DNA of 46,463 nucleotides from Gammaproteobacteria bacterium (GCA_018812945.1 JAHJCM010000188.1:1-46463); one strand, 5' to 3'; numbered from the stretch's first letter, positions 21,884 to 30,712 are shown. The notes: generated from the letters alone by a model not told the origin. A program made the numbers and translations.

Positions 21884-22199
21884 GAATGTCTCCTCCCGAG
21901 GAAAAGCTAGTTTAAAAGGTGTCACCAGATGTGAGCATATGAACATCTTTATTGGATTAACACCTTTTTCCAACCCTCTTTAGGGGGAGTTAATCGTCTC
22001 GGGTCCGTGCAGTCAATACGCAAAACCCGTAATTACAGTAATAATTTTGCAAGTTACTTGGTTCTGTCAGTTCTTTTCATCGTGTTCGGGTCCTATTTCA
22101 CTGGCTTGCAGACTGTTAAGCTGTGAACAGGCTGCTTTTCATTACAATAACGGGGTAGGTCAGGAAGTTGACTAATCCAGACTAGGCTCGAGCAAAAAC

Positions 22200-22901
22200 A
22201 TGAGATCAAGATCAAGCGCTGCGACCAAGCCGGTAGACGAAACACAGGCCAGGGTGCGACGCAAAGAACAGACACGCCAGAATTTGATGCAGGCTGCGCT
22301 TAACCTGGTGGGTAATGGGAGCAGTTTCACCGCTTTGGGTATTCGGGAAATTACCCGAGAAGCCGGCGTGGTGCCAACTGCGTTTTATCGGCACTTCAAA
22401 ACCACCGATGAACTTGGGCTGGCGCTTGTCGAGGATGGTGGAATCACTTTGCGGCGATTGTTGCGAGAGGCTCGCCAGGCCAGCCTGCCCGGTGAGGACA
22501 TGATTCGACACTCGGTGAGTGTGTTTGTGACTTACCTGAAGCAACATCACCTGGAGTGGCGTTTTATCAGCTCGGAAAGGTCTGGCGGCTCGCAGTCCCT
22601 GCGCAATGCCATACGCAATGAAATTGCACACTTCACCAACGAAATGGCCAGCGACCTGCGCCTGTTGAATATTTTCCCCGGCTTGTCCACACACACGCTG
22701 ACTTTGATTTGCAGTCTGGTGGTTACGTTGATGATGAATTCGGCCACTGATTTTCTGGACGTCAGGCCAGATCAACCGCAAATTGAAAAAGAAATGCTCG
22801 ACAATTTTGTGAAGCAAATTGTGATGGTGTTTCTTGGTGCGGCGCATTGGGAAGAAGAGCCCACGCAGTCACTGCTTAGTGGTTTGTCCAAACCAAAATG
22901 A
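22200..22901 (+). CDS. TetR-family transcriptional regulator, FabR-like
   Basis: GIREITREAGVVPTAFYRHFKTTDELGLALVEDGGITLRRLLREARQ closely resembles FabR. Confidence 0.85.
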   Translation: MRSRSSAATKPVDETQARVRRKEQTRQNLMQAALNLVGNGSSFTALGIREITREAGVVPTAFYRHFKTTDELGLALVEDGGITLRRLLREARQASLPGEDMIRHSVSVFVTYLKQHHLEWRFISSERSGGSQSLRNAIRNEIAHFTNEMASDLRLLNIFPGLSTHTLTLICSLVVTLMMNSATDFLDVRPDQPQIEKEMLDNFVKQIVMVFLGAAHWEEEPTQSLLSGLSKPK

Positions 22902-24310
22902 CCAAGCCGATTGTTTACGTTGATTTGGACGGCACGTTGAGCCCATCGGATGTGCTGCTCGAAAGTTGCCTGTTGCTGCTAAAGCAAAACATTTTCTACG
23001 TCTTTCCCATGTTGTTGTGGGCCATTCGGGGTGCCTGGGTTTTTAAAACCGAGGTGGCCAGGCGAATAGATCCTGTATTGGATCACCTGCCAATTGATCC
23101 TTTGGTACTCGAGCGACTGAATCAATTGAAGGCGGCTGGCCATGAATTGGTGTTGGCCAGTGCTTCGACGCGTCGTGATGTGCTCAAGATAGCCGCACGC
23201 CTGGGCCTTTTTGCTCGTGTAATCGCCAGCGAGCACAGTAATTTGAAGGGCCAGCAAAAACTGGCAGCCATTGAGGCAGACAGCCATGGGCAACCCTTTG
23301 TGTATTTTGGTGATGCCCCAGTCGATATTCCAATCTGGAAAAAGGCTGCACTGGCATTTGGCGTGAATACTTCTTCAGGTACCCGCCGCAAGGCGATGGC
23401 GGCTGGTATTGAACTGAGCCGGCTTGATACGCGCAGCACCGGCATCAAGGTGTGGCTTAAAGCCATGCGCCCGCAGCAGTGGGCCAAAAACGGTTTGCTG
23501 TTTCTACCTTTGATTGCCGCGCATGAAACCGATTTCGCCCTTTGGGGCAAGATGATGTGGGGTTTCTTGGCGTTTGGCTTTTTGGCGTCCTCTACTTACA
23601 TCTGGAACGACCTGATGGACCTGAATGCGGATAGGCAACATCCGCGCAAGCGCCATCGCCCCATGGCCAGCGGTGCGCTCAGCATTGGCAAGGCTTTCTT
23701 GTTCATGAAGTGTTTGGGCATAGCCGGCTTTGCAGTGGCCTGGCTTGCAGTGGGCTGGCAATTTACGCTGGTGCTGTTGGTGTATACCGTGGTTACACTG
23801 CTGTACACCTTTGTATTCAAGCGCACGGCCTTCGTTGATGTGTTGCTGTTGGCCATGCTTTACACGGTTCGCGTGATTGCAGGCGGCGTGGGCACCGGCA
23901 TTGAGCTTTCCAGCTGGCTATTGGCCATTTCACTCTTTGTGTTTCTTAGTTTGGCTTTGGTCAAACGTTGTGCCGAACTGGAGTTCTTGCAACTTGAGGG
24001 CACTCAGCCGCAGGGACGCGGTTACCGAATGAGCGATTTGAGTTACCTGGTGTCTATGGGTATCTCAAGCGGTTTTGTGGCTGTATTGGTATTGGCTTTG
24101 TATGTGGACAGTCAAAATGGTTCGACGCTGTATGCAACACCCGAATTTTTGTGGGGTATTTGTCCCCTGTTTTTGTACTGGTTGATGAGAATCTGGATCA
24201 TGACTTCTCGCAAGGAAATGATCGATGATCCGGTGCATTTCGCCATTCACGATCGCATCAGTTGGGGCTTTTTGGCCTCAGTGGGTTTGCTTGTGTACTT
24301 GGCTTCCTGA
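22898..24310 (+). CDS. HAD phosphatase-UbiA prenyltransferase fusion (UbiA domain resembles decaprenyl-phosphate phosphoribosyltransferase)
   Basis: 470 aa; HAD motifs VDLDGT and GDAPVD; UbiA-type RPQQWAKN and NDLMDLNADRQHPRKRHRP; multi-TM C-terminus. ATGA overlap with the upstream gene. Confidence 0.85.
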   Translation: MTKPIVYVDLDGTLSPSDVLLESCLLLLKQNIFYVFPMLLWAIRGAWVFKTEVARRIDPVLDHLPIDPLVLERLNQLKAAGHELVLASASTRRDVLKIAARLGLFARVIASEHSNLKGQQKLAAIEADSHGQPFVYFGDAPVDIPIWKKAALAFGVNTSSGTRRKAMAAGIELSRLDTRSTGIKVWLKAMRPQQWAKNGLLFLPLIAAHETDFALWGKMMWGFLAFGFLASSTYIWNDLMDLNADRQHPRKRHRPMASGALSIGKAFLFMKCLGIAGFAVAWLAVGWQFTLVLLVYTVVTLLYTFVFKRTAFVDVLLLAMLYTVRVIAGGVGTGIELSSWLLAISLFVFLSLALVKRCAELEFLQLEGTQPQGRGYRMSDLSYLVSMGISSGFVAVLVLALYVDSQNGSTLYATPEFLWGICPLFLYWLMRIWIMTSRKEMIDDPVHFAIHDRISWGFLASVGLLVYLAS

Positions 24311-24323
24311 GATATCCAACACC

Positions 24324-25892
24324 ATGTCGAGTCATTTCTCTTTGTCCCGGCCCCAAGGGCCCGAGTTGACGCTAAAAACTGCCAAAAGCGTGTTTGGCTG
24401 GACAGTATTGCTGACCGCCGTAATCAAACTTTGGCTGGCGTGGTTTTTCCCCATGACTGGCGACGAGGCTTTTTTCCATTTGTGGTCGACTGACCTGAAT
24501 TGGGGCTACTACGATCACCCGCCCATGGTGGGTTGGTGGTTGTGGGCGCTGAGCCATGTGGGCAATGAACCTGTGGTGATTCGCAGCCTGACCTTGTTGT
24601 TGACCACTGTAATCGCCTGGGGTGTGGTGCTGTTGGCCCGTGAGTTGTTGCCGCGCGAGCAGGAGCCCCGAGCCTGGTTGGCTGGTGCCGTTTATTTGTC
24701 TATGCCAGTGTCCTGGTTTGCCGTATTTGTAACCACCGATACGCCTTTGATCTTTTTCATGGGCCTGGCCATATTCACCTATGTGAAGGCGATTCGCGCT
24801 GAGTCGGGTTTAGCAATGTTTCTCGCCGGTTGCTTTCTGGGCCTTGCCTTTTTGTCCAAATACTTCGCTGTTTTATTGGGTTTTGCCTTTGGATTGCATT
24901 TGTTGTTTCAGCCGCAGCGTTTCAAATACCTGTTCTTGTTGTTGGCGGGCGTGTTGCCATTTGCCAGTGTGAACATTGGCTACAACCTGCACAATTGCTG
25001 GAATAACATCATGTTTAATCTGGTGAATCGGCACGAGGACGCACAGTTGGGGTGGGGTACGGTGTTGACCTACCTGGGCATGATGATTTACCTGATAACA
25101 CCTTGGGCACTTTGGAGTTTGCTCAAGGGGAGCCGGGTTTGGTTGCGCCAAAGTGCGCTGGCCTTTGCTTTGCTAGTGCCACTGGCTCTATTTCTGCTCA
25201 TCTCCCTTGAAAAAACTGTGGGCTTGCATTGGGTGTTGGGTTTTCTGCCGATTGCTTTTGTGCTTTTGGCACTGTGCACACAAGGTGTTTGGATGAGGCG
25301 TTACATTGGCTTGAACGCTGTGTTGTCGATTCCACACCTGGTGTTGTTTGGCCTCTTGATGCATGCCGATGCGTCAGTTTGGCCGAAAAAAGACTTTCAG
25401 GAAGACGTGCTGTTTCACCGGAATATGCCAGCCATTCTTGCTGAACTTGACCACGGTATGCCAACCAATGGTGTATTGACCACCATTGCCTATTCGCCTG
25501 CAGCCCTGATGACTTATCACTACGGCAAAGTGGTGCCCGTTTTTGGCCCTGGCAAATACCACGCGCGCAATGATGACACCTTTGTGGACTGGCGGGAAAT
25601 GGATGGCAAACCCATTCGGATCGTAGCCAAAGCCAAGCCGATTGATCCAGCGCTTTATCAGGATTACCTGAGCAATGTGTCGGTAACAACGCAAACGATT
25701 GCGGGTGTGCCTTTCACGATTGTGGATGGAAGCAACTTCAATTACCGACGATTCAGGGACGTGGTGTTACGTGAAGCGGTAGACAAGTACTATCAAATTC
25801 CATCGGTTTTGCCCGTATTGGACTGTCCGTTTGCGCGCAAATATGGATTTGAAAAAGAATGTCGCCTGCAGCCGCAGGCGACTGGCAACTAA
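24324..25892 (+). CDS. Glycosyltransferase family 39 (ArnT/PMT-like) integral membrane protein
   Basis: ORF 24225..25892; start at MSSHFSL (24324), just after the upstream stop. GDEAFFHLWSTDLNWGYYDHPPMVGWW is a typical GT39 acidic first-loop motif. Confidence 0.85.
   Translation: MSSHFSLSRPQGPELTLKTAKSVFGWTVLLTAVIKLWLAWFFPMTGDEAFFHLWSTDLNWGYYDHPPMVGWWLWALSHVGNEPVVIRSLTLLLTTVIAWGVVLLARELLPREQEPRAWLAGAVYLSMPVSWFAVFVTTDTPLIFFMGLAIFTYVKAIRAESGLAMFLAGCFLGLAFLSKYFAVLLGFAFGLHLLFQPQRFKYLFLLLAGVLPFASVNIGYNLHNCWNNIMFNLVNRHEDAQLGWGTVLTYLGMMIYLITPWALWSLLKGSRVWLRQSALAFALLVPLALFLLISLEKTVGLHWVLGFLPIAFVLLALCTQGVWMRRYIGLNAVLSIPHLVLFGLLMHADASVWPKKDFQEDVLFHRNMPAILAELDHGMPTNGVLTTIAYSPAALMTYHYGKVVPVFGPGKYHARNDDTFVDWREMDGKPIRIVAKAKPIDPALYQDYLSNVSVTTQTIAGVPFTIVDGSNFNYRRFRDVVLREAVDKYYQIPSVLPVLDCPFARKYGFEKECRLQPQATGN
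25861..25882 (-). terminator. Candidate intrinsic terminator for the minus-strand oxidase/partner transcript, inside the 3' end of the GT39 gene
   Basis: Perfect 9-bp inverted repeat GTCGCCTGC-AGCC-GCAGGCGAC; on the minus strand followed by ATTCTTTTTC. Confidence 0.6.
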
Positions 25893-26863
25893 CTGCCGTT
25901 CTCAGAAATTTTTTGCCAGGTCAGTTCACCTTTGAGCAAACTTTGCTGTTCACCTTCCTTCAATTTGACAGGAATGACCCAGTGGCCGATTTCAGAGATT
26001 TTCGCAGGCTTTTTATCCAGTCTTGGATCTGCATAGGTCACCGTTCCGGTTTCGGATACCTTGACCCAGGGGGCCTGTTCTGTTCCGGAGGTGTGAAACA
26101 GGTCCACTTGGTTAGCCCATGCATGCATGCTGTTTAGCCAGACTCCGTCTTTTCGAAGTTCGATGAACGGTACACCTTGATCGTCCAGCACTTGAAACTC
26201 ACCTTGGGCTGTACCCATGCGGCTGAGCATCAAGTTGTTGCCACTCAAGCCGGGTACCATGGCGTTCAGGCCGGTGAAGTCGGCCTCGTTAATCAGTGTC
26301 GGGCGCCAGTAACCAGTCATGGGCTCAGGCTCAATGCGTTCGATTCGAACATTGACCGGCTTGCCGTTGGCGATCATGGCGAGATTAAAGTGAGCAATTT
26401 CTTCATTCATCAGTCGCGGGTCATACCAACCATAGCCAGGCTGTTTGTCCAGCAAAACCCAATTCGGTTTCAACTTTGGGTTGTTTTTGAGGCGGTCAGG
26501 AATGGGGCCACCACCGGGTTGCCGGGAGCGGTGCCAGCCAGTCGCGTTCAGGTCGGCGTATAGTTTGTCGTTTTTGAATCTTAGAAAGGCACGTTTGTCC
26601 TCGCCCAAAATTTCGACTTGTTGTTGGCCATCTGTGGCCAAGGCAAACTGAAATGCATTGCTTTTTACAACTTGCAGTGAGACACCCTTGGGTAGCTTCG
26701 TTTTTGGACTGACGGTTGGAATACCTCCCTCGGTACCGTGTTCAGCATGTGCGAAAGCGATGGTAGGGGTAATCAGGGGGCTCGAGATAAGTAGGGTAGA
26801 AAAAGAAAACGCCAGGCAGGCGCCCAGCGTTTTCTTCACCCAGTTCGTTTTAACGACGGGCAT
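25889..26863 (-). CDS. Secreted protein of unknown function with two internal repeats; overlaps the oxidase gene
   Basis: 324 aa; signal peptide ending near AFAHA; ATG at 26863 overlaps the 3' end of the oxidase ORF by 14 nt; repeated block ...W-x(9-10)-Y-x-DPRL. Confidence 0.75.
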   Translation of the reverse strand: MPVVKTNWVKKTLGACLAFSFSTLLISSPLITPTIAFAHAEHGTEGGIPTVSPKTKLPKGVSLQVVKSNAFQFALATDGQQQVEILGEDKRAFLRFKNDKLYADLNATGWHRSRQPGGGPIPDRLKNNPKLKPNWVLLDKQPGYGWYDPRLMNEEIAHFNLAMIANGKPVNVRIERIEPEPMTGYWRPTLINEADFTGLNAMVPGLSGNNLMLSRMGTAQGEFQVLDDQGVPFIELRKDGVWLNSMHAWANQVDLFHTSGTEQAPWVKVSETGTVTYADPRLDKKPAKISEIGHWVIPVKLKEGEQQSLLKGELTWQKISENGS

Positions 26864-29144
26864 TGGCAGTCATCACTCCTTGTCCGTTGCCATGCTTCAA
26901 CATGAAGCTGACAGATTTGGAAGGCAGCAGTGAACCATCCGCTTGCTTGGTGCGCACAAAGGTCATATAAGCACCTTGTGGAACCACTGCGGCTTGATCT
27001 GGAATGGTGAAGCGTACGCTTTGCCCAGTCACAGTCAGCTGGTTTTTGGGAATGACTACAGTCCGCTGATCGGCGTCAGTCAAGTGAGTGGTCACGGTGT
27101 GACGTACCAAGGAGACCGAGTCAATCTTGCTCATATCAGTTCCAGGTGCCAGTTCCAGTGTCACTTGTTGACCTTTGCGGAATTCGCGCAGCATGGTTTT
27201 TCCATTGCCAGCGGGTGTCGAGTTACCACCTGCGAAGCCAATCAAATTGGGGCGGTTCGGATTGTTCACATACGGAGGTGTGTAAATCTCGAATGAGGGA
27301 TCACGACCATCGTTGGGCGACAAACCAAAGGCTGCCAAATTAATGTTCTTCAGGTACAAGGTAGAAATTGGAGCATGGCCACCCACTAACACGCGACCGT
27401 CTTGCATTAGCAGGGCGGTGTTGTGATAGGTGCGGGGTTTGTTGGCCACAGCCATTTGAGTCCACTTTTTGGTCACTGGGTCAAAGCGCTCTGCCGTTTT
27501 GCGTGGGAACTCCACGCCGGGGGCTGCAACGCCATCGCGGTCGCCACCGCTGAACACCATCACTGAGTCATCGGGCATAAGCACGCCTGAACCATACCAA
27601 CGAGTTTCATTCAAAGAACCTGTGACTTCACTCTGGTAGTCAACAATATTGTCACCGTCGGTCTTCACGGTATCAATACGAGACGATGCAACAGCCACGT
27701 ACCCACCTGGAGATGTCAAGCCCACCAATGGAAGCACACCGCCTGCTGTCAGGAAACTGGCTTCCTTGTATTGACCTTGAGCGTTGGGACGTAGCGGCAT
27801 CATGATTGAGAATGTTGAACCGCGCATGCCCGCGCCAACCACTTTTTGCAAGGTTTGCTCAGGATTGCCCGTGGTGACAGTGCTCAACAGTTTTTGAAGG
27901 GCTTGTGGGCTCTTCATGGGTGCGCTCATCAGCGTTTTGGTGAGTGCGCTCATGGCTGCATTGGGCGCAGTCAACGGATTCAAAATCTGGGTCAGTGATT
28001 CAAGACCCGCGTCGCTGAACTTCAATGGAAAGCCAGCGTAAGCCAAATCACTCCAAGTTTGAGTGGCAGGGTTGTACGTGGCGGAAATGTTCCACAATGG
28101 CTGGTCGTAAGACTGGCCAAAAGGGTTGAAGGCCTGACCACCGGCGTTGTAATACACATGGCCGTTCGGCAGCAGGTGGAGGCGGGGGTACAGTGGCAGC
28201 GAGCGTTGTGCTGTTTGAGCATTCACGGTCCACTTACCAGTGGCCGGGTCGAATGTTTCAGTTTGCACCACGTTACGGCCGCTTTGTTCTGGGGCTTGTG
28301 GGTATACAGGCTTGAGCAACTTGGTGACACCACTGGCCACGAACATTTTGCTGTCGGGCAGGGTAATCAAAGCGGGATACCAACGACCAAAGTTCATGTC
28401 GTTGCCTTGCATCCAGCGGTTTGTGTTGGGGTTGTATACTCGGCTGGTCTTAAGACCTTCCAGTTCGGTCAAACCATAACCGATCAAATTGCTGCCCGGT
28501 TCGCTGTAATAAGCAGTACCACCTACGGCCATGATCGAGCCGTCGGCCAGCATGGCCACGTCGGCGCAGAATAAGGCGCCGTCAGCGCTGTTGGTTTCCT
28601 TGTTGGTTAAGCCCAGGCCTGGAAGCAATTCGGTAATCGCATATCCATCCGGATTGGCGCCAGAATCAACTTCCAATGGACGAATCCAATTCGTAGCCTT
28701 GTTTGAATCTTTCGGGATGATCATGCGACGAGTTTGATCGTTGATCGCCTTTTGACCGAAATCAACCAAAATACTGAATTCGAAATCCTCCGTGCCTTCA
28801 AGTGCGTTGAAGTACAGGAAGTCGCCGTTGGGTAGCAGGGAAATCGTGCCTGCCGCAGGCTTACAGCGCAGCTTCCCGTTTTCTCCGATGCCCATGCATT
28901 TTTCAGGTGCTGGAATAGGTGTTGCGTCGGCGTTATTGTCATTATCACCAGAACGTTCATATACGAAAGGCTCTTCAAAGGGAGCTGTGAATGTGCCTTT
29001 CTGGCCTTCAGGTGCTACGCCTTTGCTGGTGCTGACAGGATTGAACTTGGCACCGATCAGGTCGTCGAGCAGACCGGCTTGTACAGGTAATGCAGTTCCC
29101 AATCCAATGGCGATTACTGCAGATAGTTTATTCAGCTTGAACAC
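26850..29144 (-). CDS. Secreted galactose oxidase/glyoxal oxidase-like protein (kelch plus DUF1929 domain; candidate AA5 copper radical oxidase)
   Basis: 764 aa; signal peptide (LGTALPVQA); FCADVAMLADGSIMAVGG, GRWYPALITLPD, RTYHNTALLMQDGRVLVGG, EIYTPPYV, VTTHLTDADQR. GTG start with strong upstream AGGAGG. Confidence 0.88.
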   Translation of the reverse strand: MFKLNKLSAVIAIGLGTALPVQAGLLDDLIGAKFNPVSTSKGVAPEGQKGTFTAPFEEPFVYERSGDNDNNADATPIPAPEKCMGIGENGKLRCKPAAGTISLLPNGDFLYFNALEGTEDFEFSILVDFGQKAINDQTRRMIIPKDSNKATNWIRPLEVDSGANPDGYAITELLPGLGLTNKETNSADGALFCADVAMLADGSIMAVGGTAYYSEPGSNLIGYGLTELEGLKTSRVYNPNTNRWMQGNDMNFGRWYPALITLPDSKMFVASGVTKLLKPVYPQAPEQSGRNVVQTETFDPATGKWTVNAQTAQRSLPLYPRLHLLPNGHVYYNAGGQAFNPFGQSYDQPLWNISATYNPATQTWSDLAYAGFPLKFSDAGLESLTQILNPLTAPNAAMSALTKTLMSAPMKSPQALQKLLSTVTTGNPEQTLQKVVGAGMRGSTFSIMMPLRPNAQGQYKEASFLTAGGVLPLVGLTSPGGYVAVASSRIDTVKTDGDNIVDYQSEVTGSLNETRWYGSGVLMPDDSVMVFSGGDRDGVAAPGVEFPRKTAERFDPVTKKWTQMAVANKPRTYHNTALLMQDGRVLVGGHAPISTLYLKNINLAAFGLSPNDGRDPSFEIYTPPYVNNPNRPNLIGFAGGNSTPAGNGKTMLREFRKGQQVTLELAPGTDMSKIDSVSLVRHTVTTHLTDADQRTVVIPKNQLTVTGQSVRFTIPDQAAVVPQGAYMTFVRTKQADGSLLPSKSVSFMLKHGNGQGVMTANARR

Positions 29145-29418
29145 GTGTCATCTCCTCCTAGCAAGCTGTTTTTGTAGAAGAAAGGACGTGTGCAGCTATT
29201 GTGGTACTGCAACGATCCTCTCTTGCCTTTGTTAACAGTTGTTACTGTTGAAGTGCATTTTTAGATGCATCTTTCTAGAAATAATAACCGTGATTATGGT
29301 TTTGAACAATCGTTGCTATACCATTTAAAACTAGTAATGCAACGTATTTGGAAGAGGTGTGAGGTGCTGCTGGAGAAGGTTTTGTCAGCAAAGCCTGCTG
29401 GTGTGCTGAAATAAAAAA

Positions 29419-29440
29419 CCCCTCAACTTTCGCTGAGGGG
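29419..29440 (-). terminator. Rho-independent terminator downstream of tRNA-Met (GAAA tetraloop)
   Basis: Minus strand CCCCTCAGC-GAAA-GTTGAGGGG then TTTTTTATTT; 9-bp stem including one G-U. Confidence 0.85.
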
Positions 29441-29450
29441 TTTTCTTGTT

Positions 29451-29527
<77 letters not shown>

Positions 29528-29594
29528 GAAGACCGAGAGTATAACTGAGCTTTCATAAAAAAAGAAGAGATTGTTCGCTACTTTCTCATGAAAG

Positions 29595-30710
29595 TTAAAC
29601 CATGCGCTCGACACGCCACATTTGATATTTCAGCGCGCCCATGGCGCCAACAACAATGCTGCCCAATGCCACGAACGAGGCCAATGACAGGGTGCTTACG
29701 CCACTCAGCCCTTGGCCCACGGTGCAGCCCAAAGCGAGTACACCGCCCACACCCATCATCACGGCACCCACAGTGTGGTTGGCGGTGTCTTCGACACCCT
29801 GAAATGTTTCCCAGCGAAATGATCTCTCCATCAAGGCGTTGGCGGTGGCTCCCAGAATGACGCCGAAGCAGGCCACAACGCCCACTGTGAGTACCCGTGT
29901 AACGTCCGAGAAAAACATTAACCATTCAAGTGTGTAGGCATAAGGTGCAACGAAGCTGAAGCCTTCAGCCCGGTTGGCATAAGTGCCCAAATAGGCTGCT
30001 TCCAACGTGTCCGGGTGTTCTGGAATGTAAGCCACCTGAAATACAACCCACCAGGCAGCCACAATAGTGAGACCTACGCCAGCACCGCCGACAATTACTT
30101 CTTTATTCCAGGCTGATTTGCTGCCCAATGCCATGATCAGCAGGACTACAGGCAGAGCGATAGCCAGAATGGGTATCAAGCCTGCGGGCTCCTTGCTGAG
30201 CAAATTGGCCAATAGCTCGGGCAAATAGGGGCTCCCGCTAAACTCAAAGCGAACCGGATCAAGGTAGTTGGCGCGAAACACGCCGAATACGCCTTTGAGG
30301 GTCATGTACGCAGTGATTCCCATGATTGCGAAAACCATCAATGCTTTGAGATTTCCCGCACCCAGGCGTATCAATGTTTTGCTGCCGCAACCCGATGCCA
30401 ACACCATGCCCGCGCCAAATAGCAAGCCACCGACAATACCTGACAGCCAAGACCATTGGCTGTTCAAAAAAATCGTGTCGTTGAGATTGGCGTGACCGGT
30501 AATACTCAATGCCTGAAGGCCAAGTGTTGCAACGGCGATCGCCAGCAGCCACATCCGCATCCGGTTCCAGTCACCAAAGTTCACTACGTCGGCAATTGCA
30601 CCCATGGTACAAAAGTGGGTGCGATGGGAAATGGCACCGAAGGCAAGGCCAACTGCAAAAGTGGCCCAAAGCACGGTGCTTTGAATGCTGCTTAGGTTGA
30701 TTTCTTCCAT
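29595..30710 (-). CDS. YeeE/YedE family transporter (thiosulfate/sulfur transport-like)
   Basis: 371 aa multi-TM; conserved Cys motifs HFCTMGAIAD, ASGCGSKTLIRLGAGN, LALGCTVGQGLSG. Confidence 0.88.
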   Translation of the reverse strand: MEEINLSSIQSTVLWATFAVGLAFGAISHRTHFCTMGAIADVVNFGDWNRMRMWLLAIAVATLGLQALSITGHANLNDTIFLNSQWSWLSGIVGGLLFGAGMVLASGCGSKTLIRLGAGNLKALMVFAIMGITAYMTLKGVFGVFRANYLDPVRFEFSGSPYLPELLANLLSKEPAGLIPILAIALPVVLLIMALGSKSAWNKEVIVGGAGVGLTIVAAWWVVFQVAYIPEHPDTLEAAYLGTYANRAEGFSFVAPYAYTLEWLMFFSDVTRVLTVGVVACFGVILGATANALMERSFRWETFQGVEDTANHTVGAVMMGVGGVLALGCTVGQGLSGVSTLSLASFVALGSIVVGAMGALKYQMWRVERMV

Positions 30711-30712
30711 GA

